Assembly (NCBI GenBank): GCA_963921825.1
Contig: OY997594.1
Coordinates: 10,855,001 to 10,919,000 of the forward strand
Source: Erodium maritimum
Taxonomy: Eukaryota > Streptophyta > Magnoliopsida > Geraniales > Geraniaceae
DNA: 64,000 nt
Direction of reading: 5' to 3'
The notes below the pieces were generated by a model. The model worked only from the letters and a program-made list of their open reading frames with translations. It searched no databases and had not been told where the DNA came from. The translations under genes were made by a program, and so were the position numbers. Below are positions 10,819 through 21,429 of the stretch, piece by piece (position 1 is the stretch's first letter; every line of letters begins with the position of its first letter).

Positions 10819-12240
10819 TTTTGAAACAGGAAAGAAGTAGTATTACGATAAAATCGTGTTTACAAGGAGGGACCTAACAGTCACGGATACCAGCTTTTGT
10901 CCCAATCGGTCGTAGCCCATCGGGCGCACATGTTTCCATACATATAGTCTGCTTTTTGTCGCAGATCCGAACACAAGAGTTCCTCGATCCAACGTTTCAA
11001 ACTGAATGTAAATAACGATATAAAATCTACCTAGCCGACCTAAGACAATAAAAATAGGTTGAAACGTAACCTTTACTGCGGATTCCCCGAGACCTCCCGG
11101 CTGCAGGTGTCCCGGGTCTGTGGGTATAGGCCCCAGACGGTCCTTCCCACCCCCGCCCTGGAGGATCATTCACCCCCCGGGAGGTGAGACCCCCTTTTGA
11201 GCTGACTTCCCTTTCCTGTTCCTGCGCAGTGTTGGACGGCACCAGCAATGGCTCTTGTGGTGTCTCCTGTGTTGTCTCCCGGGTTGATGGCTTATGACCC
11301 GTCTTGATCACCTTGGGTCTGGGCCCAATGGCGGTAGTGAATCTCAGGATCCCTCTGCGAGCCAAAGTACAGTCCTTCAAATCTCCCAACCTAGGGTCAG
11401 GTGACCATTTCCTGGTGCCAATCTTCCTCTGTGGTCTAGGTCGGCCAGACGCCACCCCATGCCGTTTGGCCACCACTGGGCTCAGAGCACGGTCCCGAGC
11501 AAGACTATCACGATTCCCCTTGGTTGCATATTCAGTAGGGTTAGTAGTATTCATACGGTGTGCATGCAAACTAGGGTTTGGGAGTACCCTAGGGTTTTCA
11601 TACACCCTAGGGTTTATGACTCCCCCCGGGTATACTGGCCGTGTGGGGCGACCAAACCCTATCTGGTATTCTGGCGGCCATGACAGACGATGTCCCTGTT
11701 CCCGCCGATACAGAGATGGTTCAAAACGCGATGGTGGGAGACCGGAAGCCAGATCCCGGCCTTGTGATCCTTCCCAGTGCAGCCACCAGTACCGGCCCGG
11801 TTGGAGGTGTTGATTCCAGTGACGACCTTGACCGGGCCGATCCGGTTCCATCTGTGGCGCTTCGATCCAGAACGGGAACGACCACATCATATCCCGGGGT
11901 GCTCCATGCATGGGCCACCCGTCACGGACGGGCATGGCCACCGGTGGCCTGGGCTAGCCGTGCATGCCGGGACGAGTCCAGGCAAGGAGCTCCGGCGCCC
12001 ACGGTTCTCTAGGTCCCGAGCAGGGATGACGACGAGGCGGCGGAACCATGGCTGCGACAGGAAAACGTGTGTGCTGAATGACGGGGACGGCACGATCGAT
12101 GGGGCGTGCGTTGATGGGGACGGACGGCGTGGTGGTGGAACGGTGTGGGGCTGTGGCGGCGACGAACCCTGGTGGCTAGGGTAAAAGGGACCCTGACGGC
12201 TAGGGTAGACAGAACTTTGTTCAACCAACAAATTAGTTAA
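10803..12240 (-). mobile_element. LINE-derived insertion, ORF1-type only, minus strand
   Basis: On the minus strand it starts near 12222 ('ctaccctagccgtcaggg') and ends 'cttctttcctgtttcaaaaa' at about 10817. The flanking copies 'aaccaacaagttagtt' (10803-10818) and 'aaccaacaaattagtt' (12223-12238) form a 16-bp target duplication with one mismatch. It faces the plus-strand element tail to tail and shares the middle target copy with it. No endonuclease or reverse transcriptase is present. Confidence 0.65.
11027..11941 (-). pseudogene. LINE ORF1-like open frame
   Basis: A 304-codon open frame on the minus strand inside the LINE-derived element. It is rich in proline, arginine and glycine, as is the C-terminal half of plant L1 ORF1. 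I see no intact zinc knuckle. It probably represents ORF1 fused to 3' sequence by an internal deletion. Confidence 0.35.
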
Positions 12241-13128
12241 TAACGGGAATGCTCTTATATCACTTGATCGAATGAACAACTATCAACGTTTAATCAAATC
12301 AGCGTGGACTTAAATCAGTATGGGCTGTTTTTTTTTTCTTGTTTTTTTTTTTTCGAAGCAATATGGGCTGCTTTGAATGGGGTATGATAAACCCACAGAT
12401 ATTCGGTAGGTCCAAATCAATATGGTCTCAATTGGTACTGTTGGGCCACAATATATTTTCCCATCGGCAACCCAATTATCAACATGGACCTTGTAGGTTT
12501 TTCAACCCAACTATCATCCACTCATATCCAAACCCGACTCAATTTTCGGCAAACTAAAGAATTCCTGATTCTTTTCCATACTAATTATTTGCAAGCGAAG
12601 GTCTTCATGGAAGATCTTACAAGTGAGACATTTTCACTCTAATTTCGAAACCGGTTACTTTGTGAAGGATAAAGTGATATAATAAAAGACAACATTTTAC
12701 TGCAGTCTGGTTTGTTTGGATGGGCCTGGGCCTGGCCGACATCATAAGCAGGTGAGTGCCACGTAGCAACTTATAGGTGATGGAAAAGGTAGTTTAGTTG
12801 AGCATGCCCTATCCATCCACTCAATTGCCTTCTTTGTACGTAAATATTTGTATTATTTTCCCATGTAATTATGATGTGGCATCAGCATCACATGGACAAA
12901 ACCTGAGGTTGCACGTGATTATGTTGTGTGATTTCTCGTTAAGTTGAACAAATCATGATAATTGATAGGTTGTCATGTATATTATTTTAAAGGGCATGGA
13001 AGTGATCAACAAATGTTGGACGAAAAAAGGTTAATACGGCGGAGGAAGAAACACATGACATAAAGTTAAGATGGTGCACTTGAAAAAGGTCACATGAGCT
13101 CTGAATCTCTGACAAGTCACACCACACA
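12241..13128. other. Intergenic A/T-rich stretch
   Basis: No gene, repeat array or element end is recognisable. The part nearest 13128 is probably the 3' untranslated region of the minus-strand gene that follows. Confidence 0.5.
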
Positions 13129-13482
13129 CTACTCATTCGGTATCTCCTTGATGGCCTTCAAGCCCCAAAGATCATCTTCCCAGTAATCGTCATTGTAGAG
13201 ATCACTATGAGCCAAGTCCCAATCCGGCACCGAAATGTACCCCCAACTCATCTGCTCATCCCCCGTCCACCGCCACCCTTCCGTCTCCATCATACTCTCC
13301 GCCGCCGTCCATGACTCCTCTCCACCGCCCTCCACCTCCACCACCTCCGTCTCAACTTGTTTTCTCCCCTTCCTATTGGTCGCCACCACCGTTGTTGTTT
13401 CTTGAGGACCCTCGACCTTGGGGCCGTTTTTGTCGTTGGCCGCCACCGGAGCCGGCACCTTGGGGTTTCTTTGCCTCTTCAT
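13129..13482 (-). CDS. Small acidic plant protein of unknown function, 117 residues
   Basis: An intact single-exon gene. The N-terminus is basic (MKRQRNPK and a later RKGRK), possibly a nuclear signal. The middle is acidic and glutamate-rich. The C-terminus is rich in tryptophan and aspartate (GWRWTGDEQMSWG, then DDYWEDDLWGLKAIKEIPNE) and looks like the conserved, structured part. I do not recognise a named family and assign no function. The start is the first ATG after a purine-rich leader, and a TATA box lies 106 bases upstream. It is not disrupted, although transposons flank it on both sides, which argues for a functional host gene. Confidence 0.65.
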   Translation of the reverse strand: MKRQRNPKVPAPVAANDKNGPKVEGPQETTTVVATNRKGRKQVETEVVEVEGGGEESWTAAESMMETEGWRWTGDEQMSWGYISVPDWDLAHSDLYNDDYWEDDLWGLKAIKEIPNE

Positions 13483-13587
13483 CTCGTTGAAGAAAGAAAG
13501 TGGCTCTATCTATGCGCTTACTTGAGAGCCTACAACATATATATAATAGAAAGTGAAGGGGTGCGTGAATGAGACGGCAAGAAGTAA

Positions 13588-13595
13588 TATTTATA
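13588..13595 (-). promoter_or_regulatory. TATA box of the 117-residue protein gene
   Basis: TATAAATA on the minus strand, 106 bases before the ATG at 13482, a normal plant spacing. A second T/A alternation nearer the ATG (about 13530-13540) is less like a TATA box. Confidence 0.6.
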
Positions 13596-13894
13596 GAGAG
13601 AGGTGGTGCAACTGTGCAAGTAGGTTAGATCAATGGAAGGTTGTTTTGGAATTTGTACCGACTACGTTGCACGGTCGTGATGAAAGCAGTTCCTCAGTTT
13701 TTGTCCATCTTAATCTTAGTCACATGCCACTTTCTTGGACCCCTAAATGTCAATATCTGTCCCTTGTCGGCATTAGAGCTTGGGGCTCGAGATCAGGGTA
13801 CTTTAGTCACTTTCTAACATTTATCATAAAACGACCAAGATGACTTCCTTCTATAAAGATAAAAAAAATGATTGAATCGAATTATTATGAATAC

Positions 13895-14070
13895 GTTCAT
13901 TTAGAGCATCTGAAGTCGTGGAGGAAAAGGAGGTTGAAACGTGTCGACAATAAAAAACGTCGATAAATAAAACGCTTAGGAGATTGACACGGTAGCAGAA
14001 ACATGTTGACGGAAAGGAACAACGGTAAGGTAAGCCTTGTTTATCTAAAAATTATTGTGAATACGTTCAG
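13895..14070. repeat. Left copy of a duplicated segment flanking the Harbinger element
   Basis: From 'ttagagcatctgaagtcgtg' to 'ccttgtttatctaaaaatta' this segment matches 16495-16655 with scattered differences. The two copies lie in the same orientation immediately outside the two ends of the Harbinger element. The segment itself begins TTA-GAGCATC, like the Harbinger ends, so it may be a related short element. Confidence 0.75.
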
Positions 14071-14324
14071 TTAGAGCACCCACAGTCGTGGGCGAGATGG
14101 TGCTGGCGAGGAGAAGTCGTCGGCGAGGAGGAGGCGGGGAGCTGGCGGGGAGTTGGCGAGGAGCAGGCGAGAAGGGCGCCGGCGAGATAGAGAGACGTTA
14201 GCGTTCTCGCCAGCAGATCTCGCTGGCGAGTTTGACTTGGACTGTCTCGAGCGGCGCGCCGGCCGTTGGCGACACGTGGCGTGGTCGCTGGCAGCAATAT
14301 TTATTGCTATTTGCACTTTCCCCC

Positions 14325-14332
14325 TATAAATA
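14325..14332 (+). promoter_or_regulatory. TATA box TATAAATA
   Basis: It lies 77 bases upstream of the ATG at 14409 within the Harbinger-like element. The motif recurs upstream of the two related genes at 8.3 and 15.8 kb. Confidence 0.6.
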
Positions 14333-14408
14333 ACACCCCAACTCATTTTTCACACACAATCAAATTCTTTCTTCTTCTACTACACTTCCATAGTTTCCAA
14401 TTGTCGCT

Positions 14409-15397
14409 ATGTCTTTCGATCTCAACGAGTGGGTTCTCAACTATAGGTCGGTGACGGATGAAGCGTTGTCCTAAGAGTTCTTGGACCCGAGCTTTTCCCC
14501 CAACCCGACCGTCCAATCCTCTCCAACTATTTCCGAGCCCACCGACGTCCGTCCATCCGTCCGTCCGTCAAAGGCCAAAGCAAAGCGTGTCTTGTGGACC
14601 GATGAGGAGGACTGCAGGTTAGTTCGAGCTTGGATGCACCACTCGTACGACTCAGTGCACGGAAACCAGAAGCATAATCTAAAGTACTGGGGGGCATCAC
14701 TGATGAATTGGCTTCTACTCGGGGCCCGGATGATCCGGTGAGGATGGCTAAACAGTGCAAAGACCACTGGTAGCAGACAAATACCAGAATGACGTTCTTC
14801 CAAGGGCTGTTTGTGAAGAACTGCAGGGACCACAGGAGCGGCCGATCGGATGCGGAAATCATGAGTTTGACCGAGACAAGATACACACAGCTTTGTGGCC
14901 ATCCATTCACATGGAAACACTGGTGGGATCTTGTGAAAGGTGAACACAAATGGAATTCCTGTTATTTTTCTGTTGACGCGTCCGAAGAAGGGACACCGGT
15001 TACGCATTTCGATGTCGAGGAATCAACCGACTCGGGGAAGCGTACTAGGGAAGACACACCGGGCTATGAGGATAGTCAGCATACGACGGGTGCTAATACG
15101 GTCGGTCAACCCCAGTACAAGAGGCCTATGGGCCAGAAGGCTGCCAAGCCTGCAAGGCTCAGAGGTAAGGCCTCTGCATCATCCTTTAAGGAAGCGGTTG
15201 TCGATCGTGTCGAGAGGGCCCATATAGCGGCCAAAGAAGCAAGCCAAGTCAGGACCATTGAGAAGGCTGCGCAGCTGAAGCTGGTGGCATACCAGCAGTG
15301 GGTGGAAGCTGAAGCAAGGGACACTTCGGGCATGGATCCCGAGCAGCTCGAGGCCCACATGACGCAGCTTAGGATTTTGCGCAATCTGATGAACTAG
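14409..15397 (+). pseudogene. SANT/NAM-associated-domain-like Harbinger accessory gene, broken
   Basis: The frame starts MSFDLNEWVLNY at ATG 14409. A TAA (14472) follows after 21 codons, a frameshift lies in the G-run near 14690, and a TAG at 14771 follows CKDHW. Visible motifs are WTDEEDCRLVRAW (SANT-like helix), MAKQCKDHW, and a lysine/alanine-rich, coiled-coil-like C-terminus ending ILRNLMN. This order matches plant proteins with a no-apical-meristem-associated C-terminal domain that are encoded by or derived from PIF/Harbinger elements. It probably bound element ends together with a transposase; the breaks make it non-functional as read. Confidence 0.65.
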
Positions 15398-15691
15398 TGA
15401 CGCAGCTGTTTATTTAACGTACTTGTGTTTTTTGTTTTGAAGTTGTAATTCCAGTTTCTTTAATGAATTGTTTTAAGTTTTATGTTTCGGTAATTTTTTT
15501 AAAATGTCAATCACTTAGTAATTTTTTTACAAAACTGTTGTATGTTTCGATAATCAATTGGTTTTTCAATTTGGTCAAACAAGTAGTTTTTTTTTTTCAT
15601 TACGAATTGTAGGTTTATTGGGATGTGTGCCATTAATGCCACCACCACCACAAAAAGACCAAAATGCCCCTTTGTGGCCGGCAGCTTGGGC

Positions 15692-15699
15692 TATAAATA
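15692..15699 (+). promoter_or_regulatory. TATA box TATAAATA
   Basis: It lies 101 bases upstream of the ATG at 15800, followed by a C/T-rich leader like those of the other two related genes. Confidence 0.6.
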
Positions 15700-15799
15700 G
15701 CACCCTCTCCTCCTTCATTCTTCACACCTCTTCTCCCAATTCTCTCTCCATCTCCCAACCTTTTTGCTTTCTTATTTACTCCCCTTCTTCGAAGCACCA

Positions 15800-16189
15800 A
15801 TGACCGGCGTAGCTTCATACCCGTGGACCAACGAGGAAGAGATGGTGTTGGTCCTATGTTGGTTGTAGGACGTCCGGCCGGGCACAAATCATAGGTATTG
15901 GCCGGTAGTGTACGCCAATTTTGTCCACGGTGCTCCGGCCAATTCCCCGCTGAGAACCCAAAAGCAGTGTCGAGACCACTGGCAGGATCTCGCCAGGAAA
16001 ATCCACCGTTACGAACTGTGCTACCGTGTAGCCGTTCATAACGCCCCGCTGGGAAGTACCGAGAATTACCATCGCTCTGCAGCAGCCGCTGAGCACCACA
16101 GGGCCCATGGCCAACATTTCACGAAGTTATTTATGTGGGAGATCGTTCGAGACCATCCCAAATTCCTGCAGTACGTTCACGAGCTGTAA
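15800..16189 (+). pseudogene. Short SANT-like Harbinger ORF1-type gene, one internal stop
   Basis: ATG at 15800 to TAA ending 16189, 129 codons with one TAG at 15866-15868. Motifs in order: YPWTNEEEMVLVLCWL (SANT-like), NHRYWPVVYANF, KQCRDHWQDLARKIHRYE and a C-terminal HPKFLQYVHEL. It is a shorter relative of the gene at 14409 and the closest relative of the relic at 8321-8766. A single stop suggests recent loss, or the TAG may be a strain or assembly difference. Confidence 0.6.
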
Positions 16190-16494
16190 ATCGTGAACGT
16201 TTAATAAAATTAAATATCGTTTAATTATGTTTTAAATTATCATCTGTGTGCTAAGTTATGTTTTATTTATCGTTTGTGTGCTATATGTATAATTATAATA
16301 AAGTTGTGGGTTTGAGTAGCAATTTTTTTTTTATACTTGTTTTTCCCCATCTCGCCGGCGGCTCCTCGCCAGCACCAGTACCTCCACTGCAGACCTCGCT
16401 GACGGTGAGCTGGTGAGATGATTTAAAAAACATATTTTAAACCATCTCGCCGGCCCCATCTTGCCGGCAGCCGGCGAGATGGTTGTGGATGCTC

Positions 16495-16655
16495 TTAGAG
16501 CATCTGAAGTCGTGGAGGAAAAGGAGGCTAAAACGTGTCTACAATAAAAAAACGTTGGTAAATAAAACGCTTCAGAGACTGAGACGGTACCAGAAACATG
16601 TTGACGGAAAGGAACGACGGTAAGTTAAGCCTTGTTTATCTAAAAATTATTTCTA
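16495..16655. repeat. Right copy of the duplicated segment flanking the Harbinger element
   Basis: Starts 'ttagagcatctgaagtcgtg' directly at the right end of the element and matches 13902-14060 in direct orientation. Confidence 0.75.
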
Positions 16656-17169
16656 AAAAAAATTATTTCTTATATGACTCCTAATTTGTATAAATTCATA
16701 TGTGTATCAACACTAAAATAGGATGATATTGTTGAGCTCTCGAGCCAGCCCTAGGAGGAGCGCGAGGTGTACCGGTCATCGGAGGCGCGTGACGAGGACG
16801 GCTCCGGCGGAGACCTTGGAGGGAGTACGGAGGGGGTGCGAGACGAGAGAGGTACGTTCTGGGCCTTTTTTTCGTTTGATTCTGGTTCTTTCTGGGGTGG
16901 GGGAGATCGTTCCGGTGTCGGAGCGAGGCTTTCGTGTGGTGTTACCCCACGACTAGAGCTCTAGTTTCTGGCGTGGTTGGTGGTGTTATAGACCGGAGGG
17001 CGTCTTGTTGGTCTCTAGATCCAGTCGGGGGCAGATAGATTTGGGGCAACGTCGGGGTGCGGTTTGGTCCGGCGTGGGTTGTGTACGACGGTTGGGTGGT
17101 GGAGCATCGGGGAGTAGGGACCAGAATAGTGAGAGTTGGTTCCGGTCGGATCACGAGTGCCTCGGAGGT

Positions 17170-18204
17170 ATGAAGTTCCTGTCTTGGAATTGCAAGGGTC
17201 TGGGGAAGTTGGCGATAGTGGAATACCTAAAAGGGGTGATCCGTCGACGGAAACCGTAGGTGATCTTCCTCAGTGAGACGTTGGCTAGGAAAGAGGAAGT
17301 TGATATCTTGAAGCTGAAGACGGGATTTCCGGGTGGGTGCGAGGTCCCTGCGGTGGGACAAAAAGGGGGGTTGATACTACTATGGATAGGAGAAATGGTG
17401 GTAACGCATTACCCGAGCGGGGAGAGGTACATTGATGTGGAAATCAAGGGGCCAAGCGGGGACGGGTTCCGGTTTACGGGAGTGTACGGGGAGGCTAACA
17501 GGGACTTGCGGTGGAAGACGTGGGAGATGATTAGATCTCTTGGTATGAGGACGGGGGCCTCGCGGAAATGGCTGTTAATGGGAGACTTCAACGGCATTCT
17601 ACAGAATAAGGAGAAGAGGGGTGGTCGCCGGCACCAGGAACGCTTAATTACGGGATTCCGTACAGCAATGCGGGATGTGGAAGTTTATGATGTCCCAATT
17701 CAGGGATATGGATTCACGTGGCATAGCGGGAGTGAACCAGAGACGAGAATGGCGGTCCAACTGGACAGGGCTTTGATGTCTTCGGCACTGCGTTCAATGT
17801 GGCCAGAGGCGCATTTAGCCAATTTGGGCATTTCGACGTCTGACCACTTACCCATCCTGATGGATTCGGACAGACGTGTGGAACCAGTAGGGTCGCGCCA
17901 GTTTCGCTTTGAGAATATTTGGGCGGAGGATCCGGAATGTGGCATGCTGATTCAGTCAAGCTGGGGCGCTTTGGGGGATAGAGATATCGGGTCCAAGATT
18001 CGGGAGACGGGCTCGGAACTGGAGACTTGGGCCAAGGAGGTGTACAATGCTCTGGCAAGGAAGATCGCAAGGTATGAGAAGGATATGTTGTGGTTGAATG
18101 GCAGGGAGGACCGGACGAGTATTCGTCGTCGGAGGGCTTTGCAGAAACTATATGTCAAAGCCTTGGAGCAAAAGTGGGGATTTTGGAGGCAACGGGATAA
18201 ATAG
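17170..18204 (+). pseudogene. LINE ORF2, AP endonuclease part
   Basis: Starts MKFLSWNCKGLG at ATG 17170. Catalytic signatures are visible: SWNCKG (Asn), FLSET (Glu), MGDFNGIL (Asp/Asn) and SDHLPIL (Asp-His). The domain nicks target DNA to prime reverse transcription. A TAG at 17257-17259 interrupts it just before the FLSET motif and a TAG ends the frame at 18204, where the reading shifts for the next block (TKFFQ to RDHILEFYKTL). Confidence 0.88.
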
Positions 18205-18214
18205 CACTGGCTCA

Positions 18215-19375
18215 CGGTAGTGACCAGAACACGAAGTTCTTCCAAGCTTCGACGTCGCAGCGGAAAAGTATAAATAAGGTGTCTGAGCTGCGGGATGGAG
18301 ATGGCAATGTTCTTACCTGAGAGTCAGGCTTGAGGGACCATATTCTGGAGTTCTATAAGACGTTATCCCGGAGGACGAGGGGATATGGGGATAACTTCCC
18401 GAGATTCCGCCAACAGTTGACGGAGGAGCAAAACAAAGCACTAATGGGGGAGGTGACTTCGGACGAGGTAAGGGATGCGACGTTTTATATGGGCCCTAAT
18501 AAATCGCCAGGCCCGGATGGTCTCAACCCCTTCTTCTATCAAAAGTACTGGGGTACGGTGGGGGAGGACGTGACTAGGTGGGTGCGAAGAATTTTTGCGG
18601 GGGAGGATATTCCAAGGGATCTGAATAAGACAACACTTGTTCTGATTCCAAAAGTGGAATGTCCGATGTCGTTGAAGGATCTCCGACCTATTGCGCTATG
18701 TAATGTAATGTTCAAGGTGGTGTCAAAGGTGGCTGCAAATAGACTCAAGGGCCTACTGGATGGGATAATCTCATATTCCCAAGGGGGTTTGTACCGGGCA
18801 GATCAATACAAGACAATATTATTATGTCGTATGAAACCTTGCACTATCTAAGGAACAAGAAACAGGGGAAGGAGGGATGGGTGGCGCTGAAACTGGATAT
18901 GAGCAAAGCCTATTATAGGGTGGAATGGGGCTTCTTGTGGGATATAATGAGGGGATTTGGTTTTGGCGAGGAGTGGATTTCACTCGTCCGGTGCTATACG
19001 TACTCCGTAACATATAATATTGTGGCAGGGGGACAGCAGGCGGGGTTTGTTCAGCCAGAAAGGGGGATTAGGCAGGGTGATCCGCTTTCTCCCTATCTGT
19101 TCCTTTTCTGTATGGAAGGTTTCTCCCGCTTGCTTAAGGGAGCCGAGGGAGCAGGGGAAATTCATGGAGTACGGGTGGCTAACGGAGCAACACCGTTAAC
19201 ACCTCTGTTTTTTGCGGATGATTGTTATGTGTATTGCAAGGCGACACTAGAGGAGATGACCAGTCTACGGACCTTCTTGAGAATTTTTGAGGAAGCATCA
19301 GGGCAAGTAGTGAATCAAACTAAGTCGTCTCTATTCTTTAGCCACAACACCCCGGAGCACAGGAGGCTGAGTTGA
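18215..19375 (+). pseudogene. LINE ORF2, reverse transcriptase part
   Basis: Motifs in order: GPNKSPGPDGLNPFFYQKYW (fingers), [43 protein letters not shown] (motif A, catalytic Asp kept, later Asp changed to Tyr), [13 protein letters not shown] (motif B) and FFADDCYVY (motif C, both Asp kept). A frameshift lies in the G-run near 18782-18787, and a TGA closes the frame at 19375. A TGA near 18317 precedes the first block. Confidence 0.9.
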
Positions 19376-20566
19376 GTACAGATTCTGGGGATACCGGAGT
19401 TGGATACCCCGTCCCCCTACCTGGGAATCCCGAACATGATGGGGCGGAGTCGGAAGCAGAGCTTGCAGTATGTACTGGATAGGGTCCTTCGGAGAATCAG
19501 GAGGTGGGATGGGAAGCTGTTAAATGGGGCAGGGAATGAGGTGTTAGTCAAATCAGTGTTACAGGAAATTCCCACGTATACGATGAGCGTCATGCGGATT
19601 CCCAAGGGGATCCTGGATAAGATTAATGTGGCCCTCGCCCGATTCTGGTGGATGTCGGCAGGTCTGGACGGCAAAGGGGTTATCTGAAAATCCTGGGCAA
19701 ATATGTCACGGCCGAAGGAGGAAGGAGTTTTGGGCTTCAAGAACTTATACGAGTTTAATTCAGCTCTTTTAGGGAAGCAGCTGTGGAAATTGGTTACAGA
19801 GGAATCCAGTTTAGTGGCCCGGGTACTGAAGGCTAAGTACTACCCTGGGTCCTCGGTGTTGGAAGCAGTCCGGAAACAGAATCAAAGTTATGTCTGGCAG
19901 AGTCTACTGTCGGTACAGGAGCTGGTTCGCAGTGGGGCTCGAAGGTCAATAGGGCCAAGAACGGAAACGTCGATTAGTGTTCACCCCTAGCTCACAGGTG
20001 TGGGGGCAAGGGTGTCATCGTCGGGGCCTGGACTTGAGGGGAAACTAGTATCGGATCTAATGAAACTGAACGAGAGGGTATGGGATGAAGAGAAGATTGG
20101 CGCACTGGTCAGTAGGGAGGATCAGAGGGCTATATTGGCGGTCCCGGTCAGCAGGACGACTGTACAGGATTCCTGGTACTGGGCGGGGGACTACTTGGGT
20201 CAGTACACGGTGCGATCGGCGTATGACATGGGCCAACAAGACCAGGCCTCTTTCCAGGCACACCCTGAAGTCTGGCCTGCTATTTGGAAGTTGGAGGTGA
20301 TGCCAAAGATCAAATCTTTCCTTTGGCGCACGTGTTCCTGCTGTCTGCCGGTGGCCATTAACCTGAGGCGTCGACATGGGGATATGGCGGCGACTTGCCC
20401 GGTCTGTTCTGGGGCGGAGGAATCGACTCTTCACCTGTTGGTTCACTGCCCGGTGGCGGTAGAGTGTTGGGCGAGGTCGGGACTGAATACACCTCAAGAG
20501 GCCCAGACAATAGCCGAATGGGTGCTAATGACGTTTAACATCAACCCCCCGGCGATGAGGGTCTGA
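19376..20566 (+). pseudogene. LINE ORF2, thumb and zinc-binding (zf-RVT) part
   Basis: Continues with SPYLGIPNMMGRSRKQ, RRIRRWDGKLLNGAGNEVLVK, a TGA in place of Trp at 19685-19687, then GFKNLYEFNSALLGKQ. After a frameshift near 19930-20000 it reads DSWYWAGDYLGQYTVRSAY and the zinc-binding block IWKLEVMPKIKSFLWR, CPVCSGAEESTLHLLVHCP. These are the usual C-terminal parts of plant L1 ORF2. Confidence 0.85.
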
Positions 20567-20586
20567 TAGGATGTCTACTATGGGAG

Positions 20587-21060
20587 GTGTGGAAGGCAAG
20601 AAACAAGGTAGTCTGGGAGAGTGTAGCTCAACCAGCAGCTGGTATTTTCCAGACAACGTTTCATCTTCAATCAGGATGGATGGAAGCAAGGAGGAGGAAG
20701 CTACAGGCCCAGGCCGTCCTTCGCCACTCACAGGTTCAGGCAGCGGAGGTGTGGGAGTATCCCACTCAGGGCTCGTGGGCTGTAAACACTGATGGGGCCC
20801 TTTTTGCAGCGGCAGACAAAGTGGGAACATGATGGATATGTAGGGACGACAGGGGTCACCTTAGGAGAGCCAGGTCCACATCATTCCACGTAGCCCAGAA
20901 CCCAGGGCTAGTCGAAGCATATGCGATTCGGGAAGCGCTGACGTGGCTACAACAATACCCTAGCCTGAGGTCTGTAGTCCGAATCGACTGTAAGGTCATA
21001 GTGGATATGATCAAACAAGGCGGGGGGGGGGGGGGGGGTGCTCTCTCCTCTGGGAACAAT
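20587..21060 (+). pseudogene. LINE ORF2, RNase H part
   Basis: WAVNTDGALF, then VEAYAIREALTWLQQ and VVRIDCKVIVDMI match the catalytic layout of plant LINE RNase H (first Asp, Glu, second Asp). A TGA follows KVGT at about 20832. A 17-G run (21022-21038) replaces the coding sequence after VDMIKQ. Confidence 0.8.
21022..21038 (+). repeat. Poly(G) tract, 17 G
   Basis: Seventeen consecutive G directly in the RNase H coding region of the LINE. Confidence 0.95.
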
Positions 21061-21429
21061 CGTCACAGATTGTCACTCCCTTTTATCTACACTCGAGTGC
21101 GTGCAGCTCGAATTTGTAAAACGAACAGCGAAAAAAGCAGATCATTGGCTTGCCAGGGCGGCTTGTTCTAACTCTGTCAGGAATTGGCAAGGGGGTCATG
21201 TCCCTGAGCCTCTTCAACACATCATCAGGTTGCCGAAATTTAATAAAATGTCATCTTATCTCAAAAACACCAAAATCCCAACTAAATCTTATAGTCCGTT
21301 ATCTTTTTTCAAATTTAATGACGAACAATTTCGATCAAAGAAGAGTGTTTCTTGCCAACTAATGGAAGTTGGAACCAATGTTGGAAGGTTCAATTGAAGC
21401 TAGCATCACCAATTTATTTGAAGAGGTTT

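Larger units (their letters stand above)
14074..16494 (+). mobile_element. PIF/Harbinger-like DNA transposon, 2.4 kb, transposase missing
   Basis: The left end GAGCACCCACAGTCG and the reverse complement of the right end, GAGCATCCACAACCA, share 10 of the first 11 bases. TTA lies immediately outside both ends (14071-14073 and 16495-16497), the 3-bp target duplication expected for PIF/Harbinger. Inside are two decayed SANT-type genes, each preceded by TATAAATA, but no DDE transposase. The element is thus non-autonomous. Sub-terminal GC-rich 'ctcgccggc' blocks near both ends form further inverted matches. Confidence 0.72.
16720..21265 (+). mobile_element. L1-type LINE (ORF2 nearly complete, ORF1 missing)
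   Basis: It carries in order an AP endonuclease, reverse transcriptase, zinc-binding region and RNase H, and ends in an A-rich tail 'cttatctcaaaaa' at about 21265. Flanks 'aacactaaaat' (16709-16719) and 'aacaccaaaat' (21266-21276) are a likely 11-bp target duplication with one mismatch. ORF1 is absent, so the copy is 5'-truncated. Several stops and frameshifts make it inactive. It is GC-rich compared with its A/T-rich flanks. Confidence 0.88.

Noticed and set aside
11304..12184. Overlapping plus-strand open frames in the 11-12 kb GC-rich region
   Set aside because: They are antisense to a LINE-derived element on the minus strand, which has a tail and target duplication supporting its orientation.
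8321..16189. SANT-like genes as host transcription factors
   Set aside because: All three are broken, two lie inside an element with terminal repeats and TTA duplication, and their motif order matches Harbinger accessory proteins.
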